A stretch of DNA of 40,571 nt from Candidatus Rokuibacteriota bacterium (GTDB taxonomy: Bacteria; Methylomirabilota; Methylomirabilia; Rokubacteriales; CSP1-6). The first letter of the stretch is position 1. Each line of letters begins with the position of its first letter. Where the stretch lies: positions 1 to 40,571 of the forward strand of contig QHSL01000006.1 of the NCBI GenBank assembly GCA_003220435.1. The letters are read 5' to 3'. The notes beneath the pieces are model-generated. The model saw nothing but the letters and a program-made list of their open reading frames with translations. It was not told the DNA's origin and ran no database searches. Shown in pieces: positions 28,001 to 34,651 of this stretch. The translations under genes were made by a program, and so were the position numbers.

Positions 28001-28221
28001 ATCGAGTCGGCGCTCGAGTACGAGAGCACCTCCACCAGGAGCCCCGACATCTGGGTGGACTGCTCGAACTTGACCGCGGCGACCGCCTGATAGAGGGGGA
28101 CCTTCTGCTTGGCGAACCAGAAGCTGAACAACATCACCAGCAGCGTCGAGACGATGATGATCAGGCGCCGCCGGCGCACGATCAGCCAGTAGTCGCGCAG
28201 GTTCATCTCGTACTGCGCCAC
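25015..28221 (-). CDS. Wzz/BY-kinase co-polymerase with added membrane helix and SPOR-like tail
   Basis: A very large protein of 1068 residues; Wzc-type kinases are usually 700-760. Order: Wzz domain with TM1 (about 18-36), long coiled coil (170-380), TM2 (about 396-416), then the kinase. Walker A is TSATLQEGKTTT at 511-522 and Walker B is VVLIDTPP at 634-641. Walker A' reads TLLIGANMRRP at 537-547, so the usual first Asp is Gly and the second is Asn. The tyrosine cluster is internal, AGYAYTHYYTHYYG at 699-712. A basic linker, a third helix (790-812), a Pro-rich stretch and two SPOR-like repeats (about 940-1010 and 1015-1068) follow. It would control chain length and export. The GTG at 28219-28221 shares one base with the upstream TAG. 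Confidence 0.92.
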   Translation of the reverse strand: MAQYEMNLRDYWLIVRRRRLIIIVSTLLVMLFSFWFAKQKVPLYQAVAAVKFEQSTQMSGLLVEVLSYSSADSIETQVTLIKSYPILEEAAKRLGRLPQTAAGEALRESKSYWAAMDSVNDKLKVSRIPSTSILEITATSTNPREVRDLANAVAEAYRDHNKAVRNLRVTEARRFIENQLREVEGRVKRAESDVWAFREANRIIAPGAESSVLLSIFTQVRGDIEKARQQRIELELMQQRLLRIDPANTNERIFIETSNPAMQKLQATYSELLLERNSLALEVTERHPRLQALDDRMREVRLEMRREVSAQIAMLRNREELLNRQVGELQQKNRELPTVELALQRLQREAKTNDELLGTLRTKHQEALIKEAEKIEEVSIVRPATEPEAPIGGETTHAVMVGGLLGLFLGLVFAFVRETLDTSIGTIEDVEAYLEVPVLGVVPHIDSRETVQRVLERRPALAQMDPEALLSHSLLITHFDPKSPVAEAYRTLRTNIQFARLERSGKLLVVTSATLQEGKTTTIVNLALTMAQSGQKTLLIGANMRRPSIHRFFGIEREPGLSNILVGSTPWRECIRTVADILMGRFEMEDIMAAPGLDNLHIIEAGPVPANPSELLSTPAMGEFLREVRDEYDVVLIDTPPVLPVTDSAIVGSQVDGVVLVYQAGKVGRLVLRRAKVHVENVGGKVWGVVLNDVKTEIAGYAYTHYYTHYYGEETVVDVQKERVQRVRTFLRGLRGLVRGRGREDAPPSEPDAGATAAATAAPAVLTHGLEVADVEAPGLHAPRSRRPTKLIVALIALGLLGACLGAWWMGWLGSTGLRPKELLRQRLEAPPAQPGSPRSVPPPRSPSPEPPPPRSLGPAPVNATPAPPPAERSVVATTPPLTMVEEALHAAAAAPAAGARSAPDATGPAAAVAAAPARFALEFGPFMTPLEAERVERQLSQAGYQTVRFRQPTGAALYAVLIDRVPTARDAQALVASLREQGAGDATVIGEREPLSVQVGPPQALRGAVQLAERLRASGHQVRVAAQPGEAVAFVIRHGNFATLQEAEAKGQELMLLGLGNQVVRVK

Positions 28222-28784
28222 TAGCGGAACACCTCACGGAACCGCAGACGTTCGAGGCTCTCGACGAGCGCACCCGCGCGCTGCGCCTCGTCGGTCGGGG
28301 CCGCCTCGGCCGCAGCGGGCGGGCGCGTCCCCGGGGCGACGACGACACGATCGAAGGCGACGACCAGACCCTCCGCGCCCTCGAACAGGTAGCACTCGAC
28401 GGCGTCGGGCGCCGCCGCGCCCAGCGCGCGGAGCAGGCGTAGCGCGCGGTCGCCGAACCGCGCCGCGGCGATCAGGGCGCGCGGCGCGCCGTGCGGGTCG
28501 ACGCCGGCGCCCGGGAGCATGCGCTCGAGCAGCGCGGTATGCTCGCGCCACCACGCGACGCCCTCCAGCGCGCGCAGCACCGTCTCGGGGCTGGCGACGA
28601 CCTCGCTCACGACGACGACGAGCCGGCGGCTCGCGTCGACGCACAGCAAGTCGACGCTGACTTCCCCCGCCGCGGCCGCCCGCTGGAGCAGACGCAGGCC
28701 CGGCTCGAGCTCGGACGCGCATTGCGCCAGCACCCTGGCGAGCTCGCCCGCGTCGGAGACCGCGCGACGCTTGAGCGCCTTCAC
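28221..28784 (-). CDS. Unknown 187-residue protein, possibly a degenerate nuclease-like fold
   Basis: I do not recognise a named family. The protein is soluble, with VSVDLLCVDASRRLVVVVSE at about 42-61, then a helix (ETVLRALEGVAWWREH), then RALIAAARFGDRALRLLRAL and VECYLFEGAEGLVVAF. This strand-strand-helix order resembles PD-(D/E)xK nuclease-like domains, in which an Asp is followed by a Glu-x-Lys on the next strand. Asp45 and Asp50 are present, but the Lys is missing, so an active nuclease is unlikely. It starts with GTG at 28782-28784 overlapping the HD-domain stop (GTGA) and shares a base with the kinase start, so it is tightly coupled to the export module. An adaptor or regulator role is a guess. 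Confidence 0.75.
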   Translation of the reverse strand: MKALKRRAVSDAGELARVLAQCASELEPGLRLLQRAAAAGEVSVDLLCVDASRRLVVVVSEVVASPETVLRALEGVAWWREHTALLERMLPGAGVDPHGAPRALIAAARFGDRALRLLRALGAAAPDAVECYLFEGAEGLVVAFDRVVVAPGTRPPAAAEAAPTDEAQRAGALVESLERLRFREVFR

Positions 28785-29908
28785 CGCCCGGCTTCCGCGA
28801 CGGCACCCGTGATGTAGAGGAACGGCGCCTCGGACAGATCCGTGCTCTTCGGCGACGCGAGCCGTTGGCCCTTGCCGTCGGCGACGATCTCGACGCGGGG
28901 ACGGAGTGGGTAGTTGCGATTCACCGCGGTCACGCGCCCGACCTCGCCGGTATTCAGGCGCACCAGCGTGCCGGGCGGGAACACCGAGATCTGCGTGAGG
29001 AGGGCTTTGATCAGCGGCGACGCGAACGCTTCGTGCTTGGAGCGGACGATCTCGCGAATCGCCTCGTGCGGCCGCAGGCGCGCTCGCGGCGCCGGGGGCG
29101 CCGTGAGGCCCGTGTACGTGTCGAGCAGGCTGAGGATCTTGGCGTCGGGATGCATCGCGGTGCCGTGGAGGCCCTGCGGGAACCCCTGCCCTTGCTCGCG
29201 CTCGTGATGCTGCAGCACCGCCTCGACGAATCCCTCTCGCGGCGGCCCCCAACGGCGGATCCACTCGACCGAGAGACGCGGGTGCGACCGGTAGAGCGCC
29301 TGCTCGTCGGCCGACAGCGCGTCGAGCCGGCGCATCAGCCCCTCGGGCAGCTGCCAAAGCCCGACGTCGATCAGGCAACCGGTCATGCCCACCTGGACCT
29401 GCCGTGATCGCTCGTAGCCGACGCAGGCGCCGGTGGCGATCGAGAGCACGGCAACACGCGCTTGGTGGAAGGCCAGGTAGTCGACGCCGGCGGGCGCGGC
29501 CGCGTTGTTGGCCACCCAGAAGAGGTCGCCGCCCGCCGCCAGCGACGTCACACAACGATCGGCGAGCTGCTCGAGCTCCGACCACGGGAACGTGCCGCCC
29601 GTGCGCATGAGCTCGCGGACGCGCGCGAGGAACAGCTGAAGCTCGGCGAACAGCGGCTCGGCGCCCTCGACCGGAGCCTCGATGTACGCCGGCTCGGGCT
29701 CGAGGACGTCGACGCGCGCCGTGGGCTCGACGACGCGCGGCGGCTCGACCGGGGGCGGCGGTTCCACCGCGCGTGGCGGCGTGGGTCGACGCGCGGTCGG
29801 CGGCGGCGGTGGTGGAGCCGCTGGCGCCTCGGCCGGGGCGGCCTTCGCGGCGGTGTCCGCAGGCTTCTCCGGGGTGACCCCGCGCACGAGGTCGCTCATG
29901 CGGACCAT
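28781..29908 (-). CDS. Degenerate HD-GYP domain protein
   Basis: A 375-residue protein. Residues 20-80 form a Pro/Ala-rich, probably disordered linker after a short N-terminus. From about 105 to 300 it aligns with the HD-GYP fold of cyclic-di-GMP phosphodiesterases: FHQARVA with His148, GCLIDVG at 177-183, SHPRLS with His209, LQHHEREQGQGFPQGL at 232-247, and AKILSLLDTYTGL at 256-268. The HD doublet reads Ile180-Asp181, so the metal-binding His is lost, and GYP is GFP. The remaining part (305-375) ends with the APFLYITG segment common in such proteins. It may bind c-di-GMP or partner proteins without catalysis. The ATG at 29906-29908 overlaps the ATPase stop (TGATG). Confidence 0.82.
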   Translation of the reverse strand: MVRMSDLVRGVTPEKPADTAAKAAPAEAPAAPPPPPPTARRPTPPRAVEPPPPVEPPRVVEPTARVDVLEPEPAYIEAPVEGAEPLFAELQLFLARVRELMRTGGTFPWSELEQLADRCVTSLAAGGDLFWVANNAAAPAGVDYLAFHQARVAVLSIATGACVGYERSRQVQVGMTGCLIDVGLWQLPEGLMRRLDALSADEQALYRSHPRLSVEWIRRWGPPREGFVEAVLQHHEREQGQGFPQGLHGTAMHPDAKILSLLDTYTGLTAPPAPRARLRPHEAIREIVRSKHEAFASPLIKALLTQISVFPPGTLVRLNTGEVGRVTAVNRNYPLRPRVEIVADGKGQRLASPKSTDLSEAPFLYITGAVAEAGR

Positions 29909-30714
29909 CAGGAGACTCCGACCATGTCCTTGATCACCTCGGCGATGATCTTCTCGCCGACTTCCTTCACTCGCTTCGAGTAGCCGACCAGCAGGGCGAC
30001 GTCGCAGAGGTTGTTGATCTCGCGCGGCGTGCCGCGCGTGAAGTCGAAGATGAGCTTGATCGCCTCTTCGGTGAAGAGCTGGTGGGGCTGGCCGGCCATC
30101 CGCAGACGGTGGCCGATGTAGTTCGCGGTGTGCGAGTAGTCGAGCGTGTTCAGGTGGTACCGGAGCGTGATGCGCTGGTCCAGGTGCTTGAGCCGCCGCA
30201 CCTTCACGGCGAGCTCCGGGGATCCGATGAGCAGGAGCGTCACCAGGAACCGCTCGTCGGTCTGGAAGTTCAGGAGCAGCCGCAGCTCCTCGAACACCGA
30301 GTCGTCGTCGATCAGCTGCGCCTCGTCGACGATGACGACCGTGTCCCGGCCCGCCTGGAAATTCCGGAAGAACAGATCGTTCAGCAGGTGCATGAGCTCG
30401 GGCTTGCGCTTCTCCTCGGTCTCGACGCCGAGCTGGTAGAGCATCTCGCGCAGGAAGTCGATCGCGGTCCAGCTCGGGTTGGTGAGCAGGCCGATCTCGT
30501 AGCGCTCGGCCTCGAGGCGCTGGATGAGCGCACGTGACAGCGTGGTCTTGCCGCACCCGTATTCGCCCGTCAGCATCCCGCAGCCCTTGCGATGGCGCAC
30601 CGTGTACACGAGCCGGACGAGCGCCTCCTCGTGCTCGGGCGAGAGGTAGAAGAACTTCGGGTTCGGCGAGTTGTCGAAGGGCGGTTCGGTGAGCTCCCAG
30701 TAGGATTCGTACAT
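29908..30714 (-). CDS. ExeA/GspA-like AAA ATPase of exopolysaccharide locus
   Basis: A cytoplasmic ATPase of 268 residues. It starts MYESYWELTEPPFDNSPNPKF-like, the typical opening of ExeA-type and XrtA-associated ATPases. Walker A is GEYGCGKTT at 50-58, Walker B is VVIVDEAQ at 126-133, and sensor/arginine regions follow (LLIGSPEL, DQRITLRYHL, TRGTPREINN). It ends after the AAA lid; no peptidoglycan-binding domain is fused. Such ATPases sit between the Wzz-kinase and the exporter in many polysaccharide loci. The spacing to the exporter stop is 3 bases. No exosortase gene is present in this window. Confidence 0.9.
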   Translation of the reverse strand: MYESYWELTEPPFDNSPNPKFFYLSPEHEEALVRLVYTVRHRKGCGMLTGEYGCGKTTLSRALIQRLEAERYEIGLLTNPSWTAIDFLREMLYQLGVETEEKRKPELMHLLNDLFFRNFQAGRDTVVIVDEAQLIDDDSVFEELRLLLNFQTDERFLVTLLLIGSPELAVKVRRLKHLDQRITLRYHLNTLDYSHTANYIGHRLRMAGQPHQLFTEEAIKLIFDFTRGTPREINNLCDVALLVGYSKRVKEVGEKIIAEVIKDMVGVS

Positions 30715-30717
30715 CGG

Positions 30718-32262
30718 TTACTTGCCGCTGGTGGGACCGTTGAGGATGAAATAGATACCGGTGTACGCAGTGACCAGGCTCGCGATCGCCGACAGGATCG
30801 TGATGTAGTCCTGCCACCACTTGACCGCGACTTCGGGCACGGTCACGACGGCGCCGGGCTCGAGTGGCGGCGCGTCGGCCATCGCGTACGTTCGTCCGTT
30901 CCGGAAGGTCACCGAGGTGTTGGTCAAGCGCGCCCGGTTCGTGGGCCCGCCAGCGAGCGCGACGTACTCCCGCGGCGTCAGGTCGGTGCGGAAGTCGTGG
31001 CTGCCGGGCGCCTTGACCTCACCGACGACGTACACGCGGTCCTCGACCACCGGCAGGGTCACCACGTCGCCGTTCTGGAGGAGGATGTTCTGCGTCTCGT
31101 CCTTCTCCACAAGCAGCCGATAGAGGTCGATCGGGATCCGCTGCCGCGGCCCGGTCGGCCCTGTGCGCTCGACCAGCGCCAGCCGCAAGTCGGCCTGGGC
31201 CGCCGCGCCGCCCGCCCTGTTCACGACGTCGCGAACGCGATCGCCCTGGGCCAGCTCGAGACGCTGGACGATCGCGGCCTTGCCGGCGACCATCGTCTTG
31301 CTGCTCTCGGCTGTTCCGCTGAACGCGCCGCGCACCTCGACCAGGTCCTGGAGGACCGCGATCGGCGGCACGAAGACCGCATCGCCCGGCTGGAGCACCA
31401 CGTCGGCCGGCGGCTTGAGGGCCGTGCGCAGGTCGAGCGTGAGCGTCTCCTTCCGGTCGTCGGCCCCGACGCGGGTCAGCCGCGCGTCGCCGGCCGCGCC
31501 CGCCTGGCTCACGCCCCCGACCAGCTCCAGCAGCGCGCGGAGCGAGGCCGATGGCCCGATCTCGTACTCTCCCGGCCGACGCACGGCGCCGCTCAGCGTG
31601 ACGGAGCCGGCGCGCAGCGGCACGTGGATCTTGAGGCCTTCCTCCACGAAGGGGTTCTGATTCAGATCACCGCGAAGCTCGAACGCGAGCAGATCGACCT
31701 CGCTCTCGACTCCCTTGCGCGTGACCACGACCCGGCGAACGCTTCCACGCGGCGTGACCCCTCCGGCTTCGAGGACGACGTCGTGGAGGCGTCGAGTCGC
31801 CGTGACCTGGAGCGAGCCCGGACGCTCGACCTCGCCGGAAATGACGATCTCGAAGGTCCGCGGGGCCAGAACCGTGACCGTCGCCTCCGCAAACCTGAAC
31901 ACCGCTCGCGCGCGGTCAGCGATGCGACGGTGGGCCTCGAGCAGTGTCAACCCGCCCACCGGGATGTTGCCGAGCGGCGAGACGTTGACCTTGCCCTCGA
32001 AATCGACGACCGGTTGCTGGCGGATCACATCGAGGCGGCCTGAAATCTGCACGTCGAGGACGTCGCCGGCGGCCAGTCGATACTCGGGCCCTGGCACGGT
32101 ACCCCGACCGATGGCTTGCGGCTGCGCTCGGAGGGGATTTGCGGCGGACGGAGGCGGCTGCTGGGGACCAGGGGACGGCTGCTGCGCGACCCCGAGGGTG
32201 GGTGTCATCATGGACACCGCGAGTATGAAGCTGATGCCTCTGCGCAGAACAATGTGCTCCAT
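30718..32262 (-). CDS. SLBB-domain polysaccharide export outer-membrane protein
   Basis: A 514-residue protein of the Wza/polysaccharide-export family. The N-terminus is a signal peptide (MEHIVLRRGISFILAVSMM...GVAQQ). A Pro/Gln-rich spacer precedes the PES domain (about 58-135, YRLAAGDVLDVQISG). Three SLBB domains follow near 136-195, 219-280 and 409-460, each with VxGEV/VxGAV then RPG or APG. A hydrophobic C-terminal helix (about 486-508) matches the Wza membrane helix. It would form the outer-membrane channel for the polymer. I chose ATG 32260-32262; a TTG at 32290-32292 is in frame but falls at the predicted transcription start. It is the first gene of the operon. Confidence 0.9.
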   Translation of the reverse strand: MEHIVLRRGISFILAVSMMTPTLGVAQQPSPGPQQPPPSAANPLRAQPQAIGRGTVPGPEYRLAAGDVLDVQISGRLDVIRQQPVVDFEGKVNVSPLGNIPVGGLTLLEAHRRIADRARAVFRFAEATVTVLAPRTFEIVISGEVERPGSLQVTATRRLHDVVLEAGGVTPRGSVRRVVVTRKGVESEVDLLAFELRGDLNQNPFVEEGLKIHVPLRAGSVTLSGAVRRPGEYEIGPSASLRALLELVGGVSQAGAAGDARLTRVGADDRKETLTLDLRTALKPPADVVLQPGDAVFVPPIAVLQDLVEVRGAFSGTAESSKTMVAGKAAIVQRLELAQGDRVRDVVNRAGGAAAQADLRLALVERTGPTGPRQRIPIDLYRLLVEKDETQNILLQNGDVVTLPVVEDRVYVVGEVKAPGSHDFRTDLTPREYVALAGGPTNRARLTNTSVTFRNGRTYAMADAPPLEPGAVVTVPEVAVKWWQDYITILSAIASLVTAYTGIYFILNGPTSGK

Positions 32263-32296
32263 GGAATGGTCGGCAATTCCCCTAGAAATCAAGTTT

Positions 32297-32326
32297 ATTG
32301 TCTCTTTTATGGAATCTGGGCGTCAA
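32297..32326 (-). promoter_or_regulatory. Predicted promoter of the polysaccharide operon
   Basis: On the minus strand TTGACG (32326-32321) is followed after 18 bases by GACAAT (32302-32297). Transcription would start near 32290, about 28 bases before the chosen ATG of the exporter. AGGGGA in that leader is a possible but distant ribosome site. The -35 box falls in the left arm of the inverted repeat at 32322-32360. Confidence 0.5.
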
Positions 32327-32360
32327 GGAAAATGCATTCGATTGCAATAGTTTCCTTGAC
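32322..32360. promoter_or_regulatory. Inverted-repeat operator candidate between divergent promoters
   Basis: A perfect 10-bp inverted repeat: GTCAAGGAAA at 32322-32331 and TTTCCTTGAC at 32351-32360, with 19 AT-richer bases between. The outer ends of the arms form the -35 boxes of both the operon promoter and the htrA promoter. A symmetric regulator could bind here and act on both directions. Confidence 0.55.
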
Positions 32361-32384
32361 ACTGACCCGTCCGCTGGTTACGAT
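32356..32384 (+). promoter_or_regulatory. Predicted promoter of the HtrA-type protease gene
   Basis: TTGACA at 32356-32361, 17 bases, then TACGAT at 32379-32384: a near-consensus sigma-70-type promoter. The start point would be near 32391, giving a leader of about 44 bases to the ATG at 32435, or an almost leaderless message if the TTG at 32393 is used. Confidence 0.65.
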
Positions 32385-32434
32385 CCGCTTCGTTGTCGGA
32401 CCGAAGCGGCAGCGCGAGTCGCCTGGCGATCCCT

Positions 32435-33628
32435 ATGGTGCCTAGAACTGCTCGTATCGCTGTTGCCGTCAGCGCGATTTTCGCTTTTGTTGGTGCTGGC
32501 TTCTGGATTCACGCCGTCGTGTTCACGCGGTCCCAGGCAGCCCCCGTCCGCTCAGGAGCCGGGCCGAGCCCCGCCGAGGCTCTCCAATCCGCGTTCGTGA
32601 GCGTCGCCGAGCGCGTGCGGCCCGCAGTCGTGCACATCGGCACCGTTCAAGTCGCGAGATCGAGGCGGCCACCCGCGACGCCGGGGCCGTTCTCGGAAGA
32701 CCCCCTCCTGAAAGACTTCTTCGACCAGTTCTTCGGCCCACGGGGCCCGGGGCGCCGCGAAGAGTTTCACCAACCCGGACTCGGCTCGGGCGTCATCATC
32801 GACCGGCGTGGATACGTGTTGACGAACCACCACGTGGTCCGCGGAGCCGACGGTGTCACCGTGCGCCTTTCGTCGAAGCAGGAGTACCGGGGAAAGATCA
32901 TCGGCATCGACGTCAAGACGGATCTGGCCGTGATCCGATTCGATCCGGACACCGAGCCGGCGGTGGCGACGCTCGGGAATTCTGACGCGCTCCGGGTCGG
33001 CGAGTGGGCAATCGCGATCGGTAACCCCTTCGGGCTGGACCAGACGGTCACGGTCGGGGTCGTGAGCGCCACCGGGCGGGCCGACGTCGGCATCGCCACC
33101 TACGAGAACTTCATCCAGACCGACGCGTCGATCAATCCAGGCAACTCGGGCGGGCCGCTCGTCAACCTGCGCGGCGAGGTAATCGGGATCAACACGGCTA
33201 TCGTGGCCACCGGCCAGGGCATCGGTTTCGCGATCCCGGCGAACATGGTCAAGCGCGTCACGGGCCAGCTGATCGACCGCGGCAAGGTGACGCGCGGCTG
33301 GATCGGCATCGCGATGGAGCCGCTGACGACCGAGCTGGCGCAGGCGTTGGGGTTACGCGACACGCGCGGCGCGGTCGTCGCGCGCGTGTACCCGGGGGGT
33401 CCGGCGGCGGCGGCGGGTCTGCAGAAAAACGACGTCGTCCTGCTGTTCGAGGGCGTGGGGGTCGACGACTACCGTCACCTGCAACGGCTATCGGCCGACG
33501 CCGAGGTGGGCAAGACGGTCAAGCTCGAGATCGTCCGCAACCGCGAGCGCCGGACGGTCGGCCTCAGAGTCGCCGAAGCCCCCGATCGCCAGGCCTCAGA
33601 CCGCGGCTCCCCAATCCAAGAGCGTTAG
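32435..33628 (+). CDS. HtrA/DegQ-type trypsin-like serine protease with one PDZ domain
   Basis: A 397-residue envelope protease. A signal-anchor helix spans about 7-30. The trypsin-like domain carries the triad: His133 in TNHHVV, Asp163 in KTDLAVI and Ser238 in GNSGGP. A single PDZ domain covers about 285-380 (GWIGIAMEPL, GAVVARVYPGGPAAAAGL). This is the DegS/DegQ-like layout, with one PDZ and likely inner-membrane attachment, and probably serves envelope protein quality control. It is divergent from the polysaccharide operon and shares its operator region. The ATG at 32435 has no clear Shine-Dalgarno; an in-frame TTG at 32393 would add 14 residues. Confidence 0.93.
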   Translation: MVPRTARIAVAVSAIFAFVGAGFWIHAVVFTRSQAAPVRSGAGPSPAEALQSAFVSVAERVRPAVVHIGTVQVARSRRPPATPGPFSEDPLLKDFFDQFFGPRGPGRREEFHQPGLGSGVIIDRRGYVLTNHHVVRGADGVTVRLSSKQEYRGKIIGIDVKTDLAVIRFDPDTEPAVATLGNSDALRVGEWAIAIGNPFGLDQTVTVGVVSATGRADVGIATYENFIQTDASINPGNSGGPLVNLRGEVIGINTAIVATGQGIGFAIPANMVKRVTGQLIDRGKVTRGWIGIAMEPLTTELAQALGLRDTRGAVVARVYPGGPAAAAGLQKNDVVLLFEGVGVDDYRHLQRLSADAEVGKTVKLEIVRNRERRTVGLRVAEAPDRQASDRGSPIQER

Positions 33629-33653
33629 CCCGGCCGCTGAGCAGCCGGCCCGG
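33629..33653 (+). terminator. GC-rich hairpin after the protease gene
   Basis: Directly after the TAG, GGCCGCT and AGCCGGCC pair around a GAGC loop with one bulged C, extended by two further pairs. No T-tract follows, so it could be a Rho-dependent end or a 3' protective hairpin. Confidence 0.35.
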
Positions 33654-33693
33654 CGTAAACCGGCGTCAGCGCGCTTCGACAACGCGTCGCACG

Positions 33694-33810
33694 GGGTGCG
33701 GTTGGGGGGCGGCAGCGTCGCCTGAACCGCCGACCCGCCGACCAGGAGACATCAGCCGCGCACACTGTGGCTAGCAGGCTGCGCGGGACCTGCCGCCCCC
33801 CACCGCACCC
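33694..33810. repeat. Nested inverted repeat, possible structured RNA or bidirectional terminator
   Basis: GGGTGCGGTTGGGGGGCGGC, continuing AG, at 33694-33715 is complementary to 33790-33810 with a single one-base insertion. The 74-base interior holds a second perfect stem, CCGCGCA (33756-33762) with TGCGCGG (33780-33786), and a weak CCTG/CAGG pair (33721-33724, 33743-33746). A three-way junction is therefore possible. It lies between the convergent ends of the protease and kinase-BON genes. Confidence 0.6.
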
Positions 33811-33820
33811 TGCCGACCGG

Positions 33821-34648
33821 CTACGCCACGAAGGGGGGAATCGGCGGTATCTCGACCTGCTGCATCTTGACGTCGCGCACGCCCGGCACCGAGCGCGCGA
33901 CCTCGACCGCGCGCTCGAGGGCCGCGGTTCCCTCGAGCGTGACGACGCCGCCGTGGGCCTCGACGGTGATCCGGTAACGCCGCGTCTCCGGATGGGTCGC
34001 CAGCGCCACCTGCACGCGCGACGCGAGCGCCCGCGACGAGACCATCTGGCGGCCGGCGTCAGTCGTGGCCATCTCCGGCCGACGCACGAGGCCCTCGATC
34101 ACCGCGACCACGGCGTCGTGCTTCAACTTCTCCGTGTTGACGAGCAGCTCGTAGAGGTTCGGATCCGCGATGTCGACTTCGTACAGGTACCGCATCCGCC
34201 CAGACTTCTCGAGGTCGTCCCGACGGACGAGCTCGGCGGCCGCGCGTTGGTTCGGCGTCTCACCCGTCATCTCGGCGGTGCGCTTGATCCACTGCTTCAC
34301 CCGGTGCTCGAACGGCGCGATGATCCGGATGCGGACCGCGTGCGGAACACCGCGGAGAAGCCACTGGCCGCCGCCGCGCATGAGCACGGCGTTGTCGAGC
34401 TCGGCGAACTCGAGGAGTGTCGTCTGCAGCACCGTGATATGGTGCCGGGTCTCGGTGTCGAAGCGCTCGAACAGGGTCGGCTTGGACTCGTCCAGGTGTG
34501 ACAGCTTCTCCTCGGCGAGGCCGTAGCGGCGCGCCGCGTCAAGCAGGAGCTCCTGGTTCACGTAGCGATAGCCGAGCCGCTGCGCCAGCGCCATACCGAT
34601 CTCCGGGCCACCCGCCCCCATCTGATGCGAGATGACAATGATCGCCAT
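33821..34648 (-). CDS. Cytidylate-kinase-like domain fused to a BON domain
   Basis: A 275-residue two-domain protein. Residues 1-195 fit the cytidylate kinase-like family: ISHQMGAGGPEIGMALAQRLGY at the N-terminus is the P-loop region, which lacks the usual GKS/T as is normal for this family, then VNQELLLDAARRYGL, VLMRGGGQWLL and VRIRIIAPFEHR. Residues about 203-267 are a BON domain (VQVALATHPETRRYRITVEA, GGVVTLEGTA, VPGVRDVK), usually a membrane or small-ligand binding module in envelope proteins. No signal peptide is seen, so it is cytoplasmic. GGTGA before the ATG at 34646-34648 is a fair ribosome site. The substrate is unknown. Confidence 0.85.
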   Translation of the reverse strand: MAIIVISHQMGAGGPEIGMALAQRLGYRYVNQELLLDAARRYGLAEEKLSHLDESKPTLFERFDTETRHHITVLQTTLLEFAELDNAVLMRGGGQWLLRGVPHAVRIRIIAPFEHRVKQWIKRTAEMTGETPNQRAAAELVRRDDLEKSGRMRYLYEVDIADPNLYELLVNTEKLKHDAVVAVIEGLVRRPEMATTDAGRQMVSSRALASRVQVALATHPETRRYRITVEAHGGVVTLEGTAALERAVEVARSVPGVRDVKMQQVEIPPIPPFVA

Positions 34649-34651
34649 GGC

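Noticed and set aside
28781-30820. Extension of the HD-GYP-like protein to 679 residues
   Set aside because: The upstream part is an alternative frame of the ExeA-like ATPase; the ATG at 29906-29908 with TGATG overlap is the natural start.
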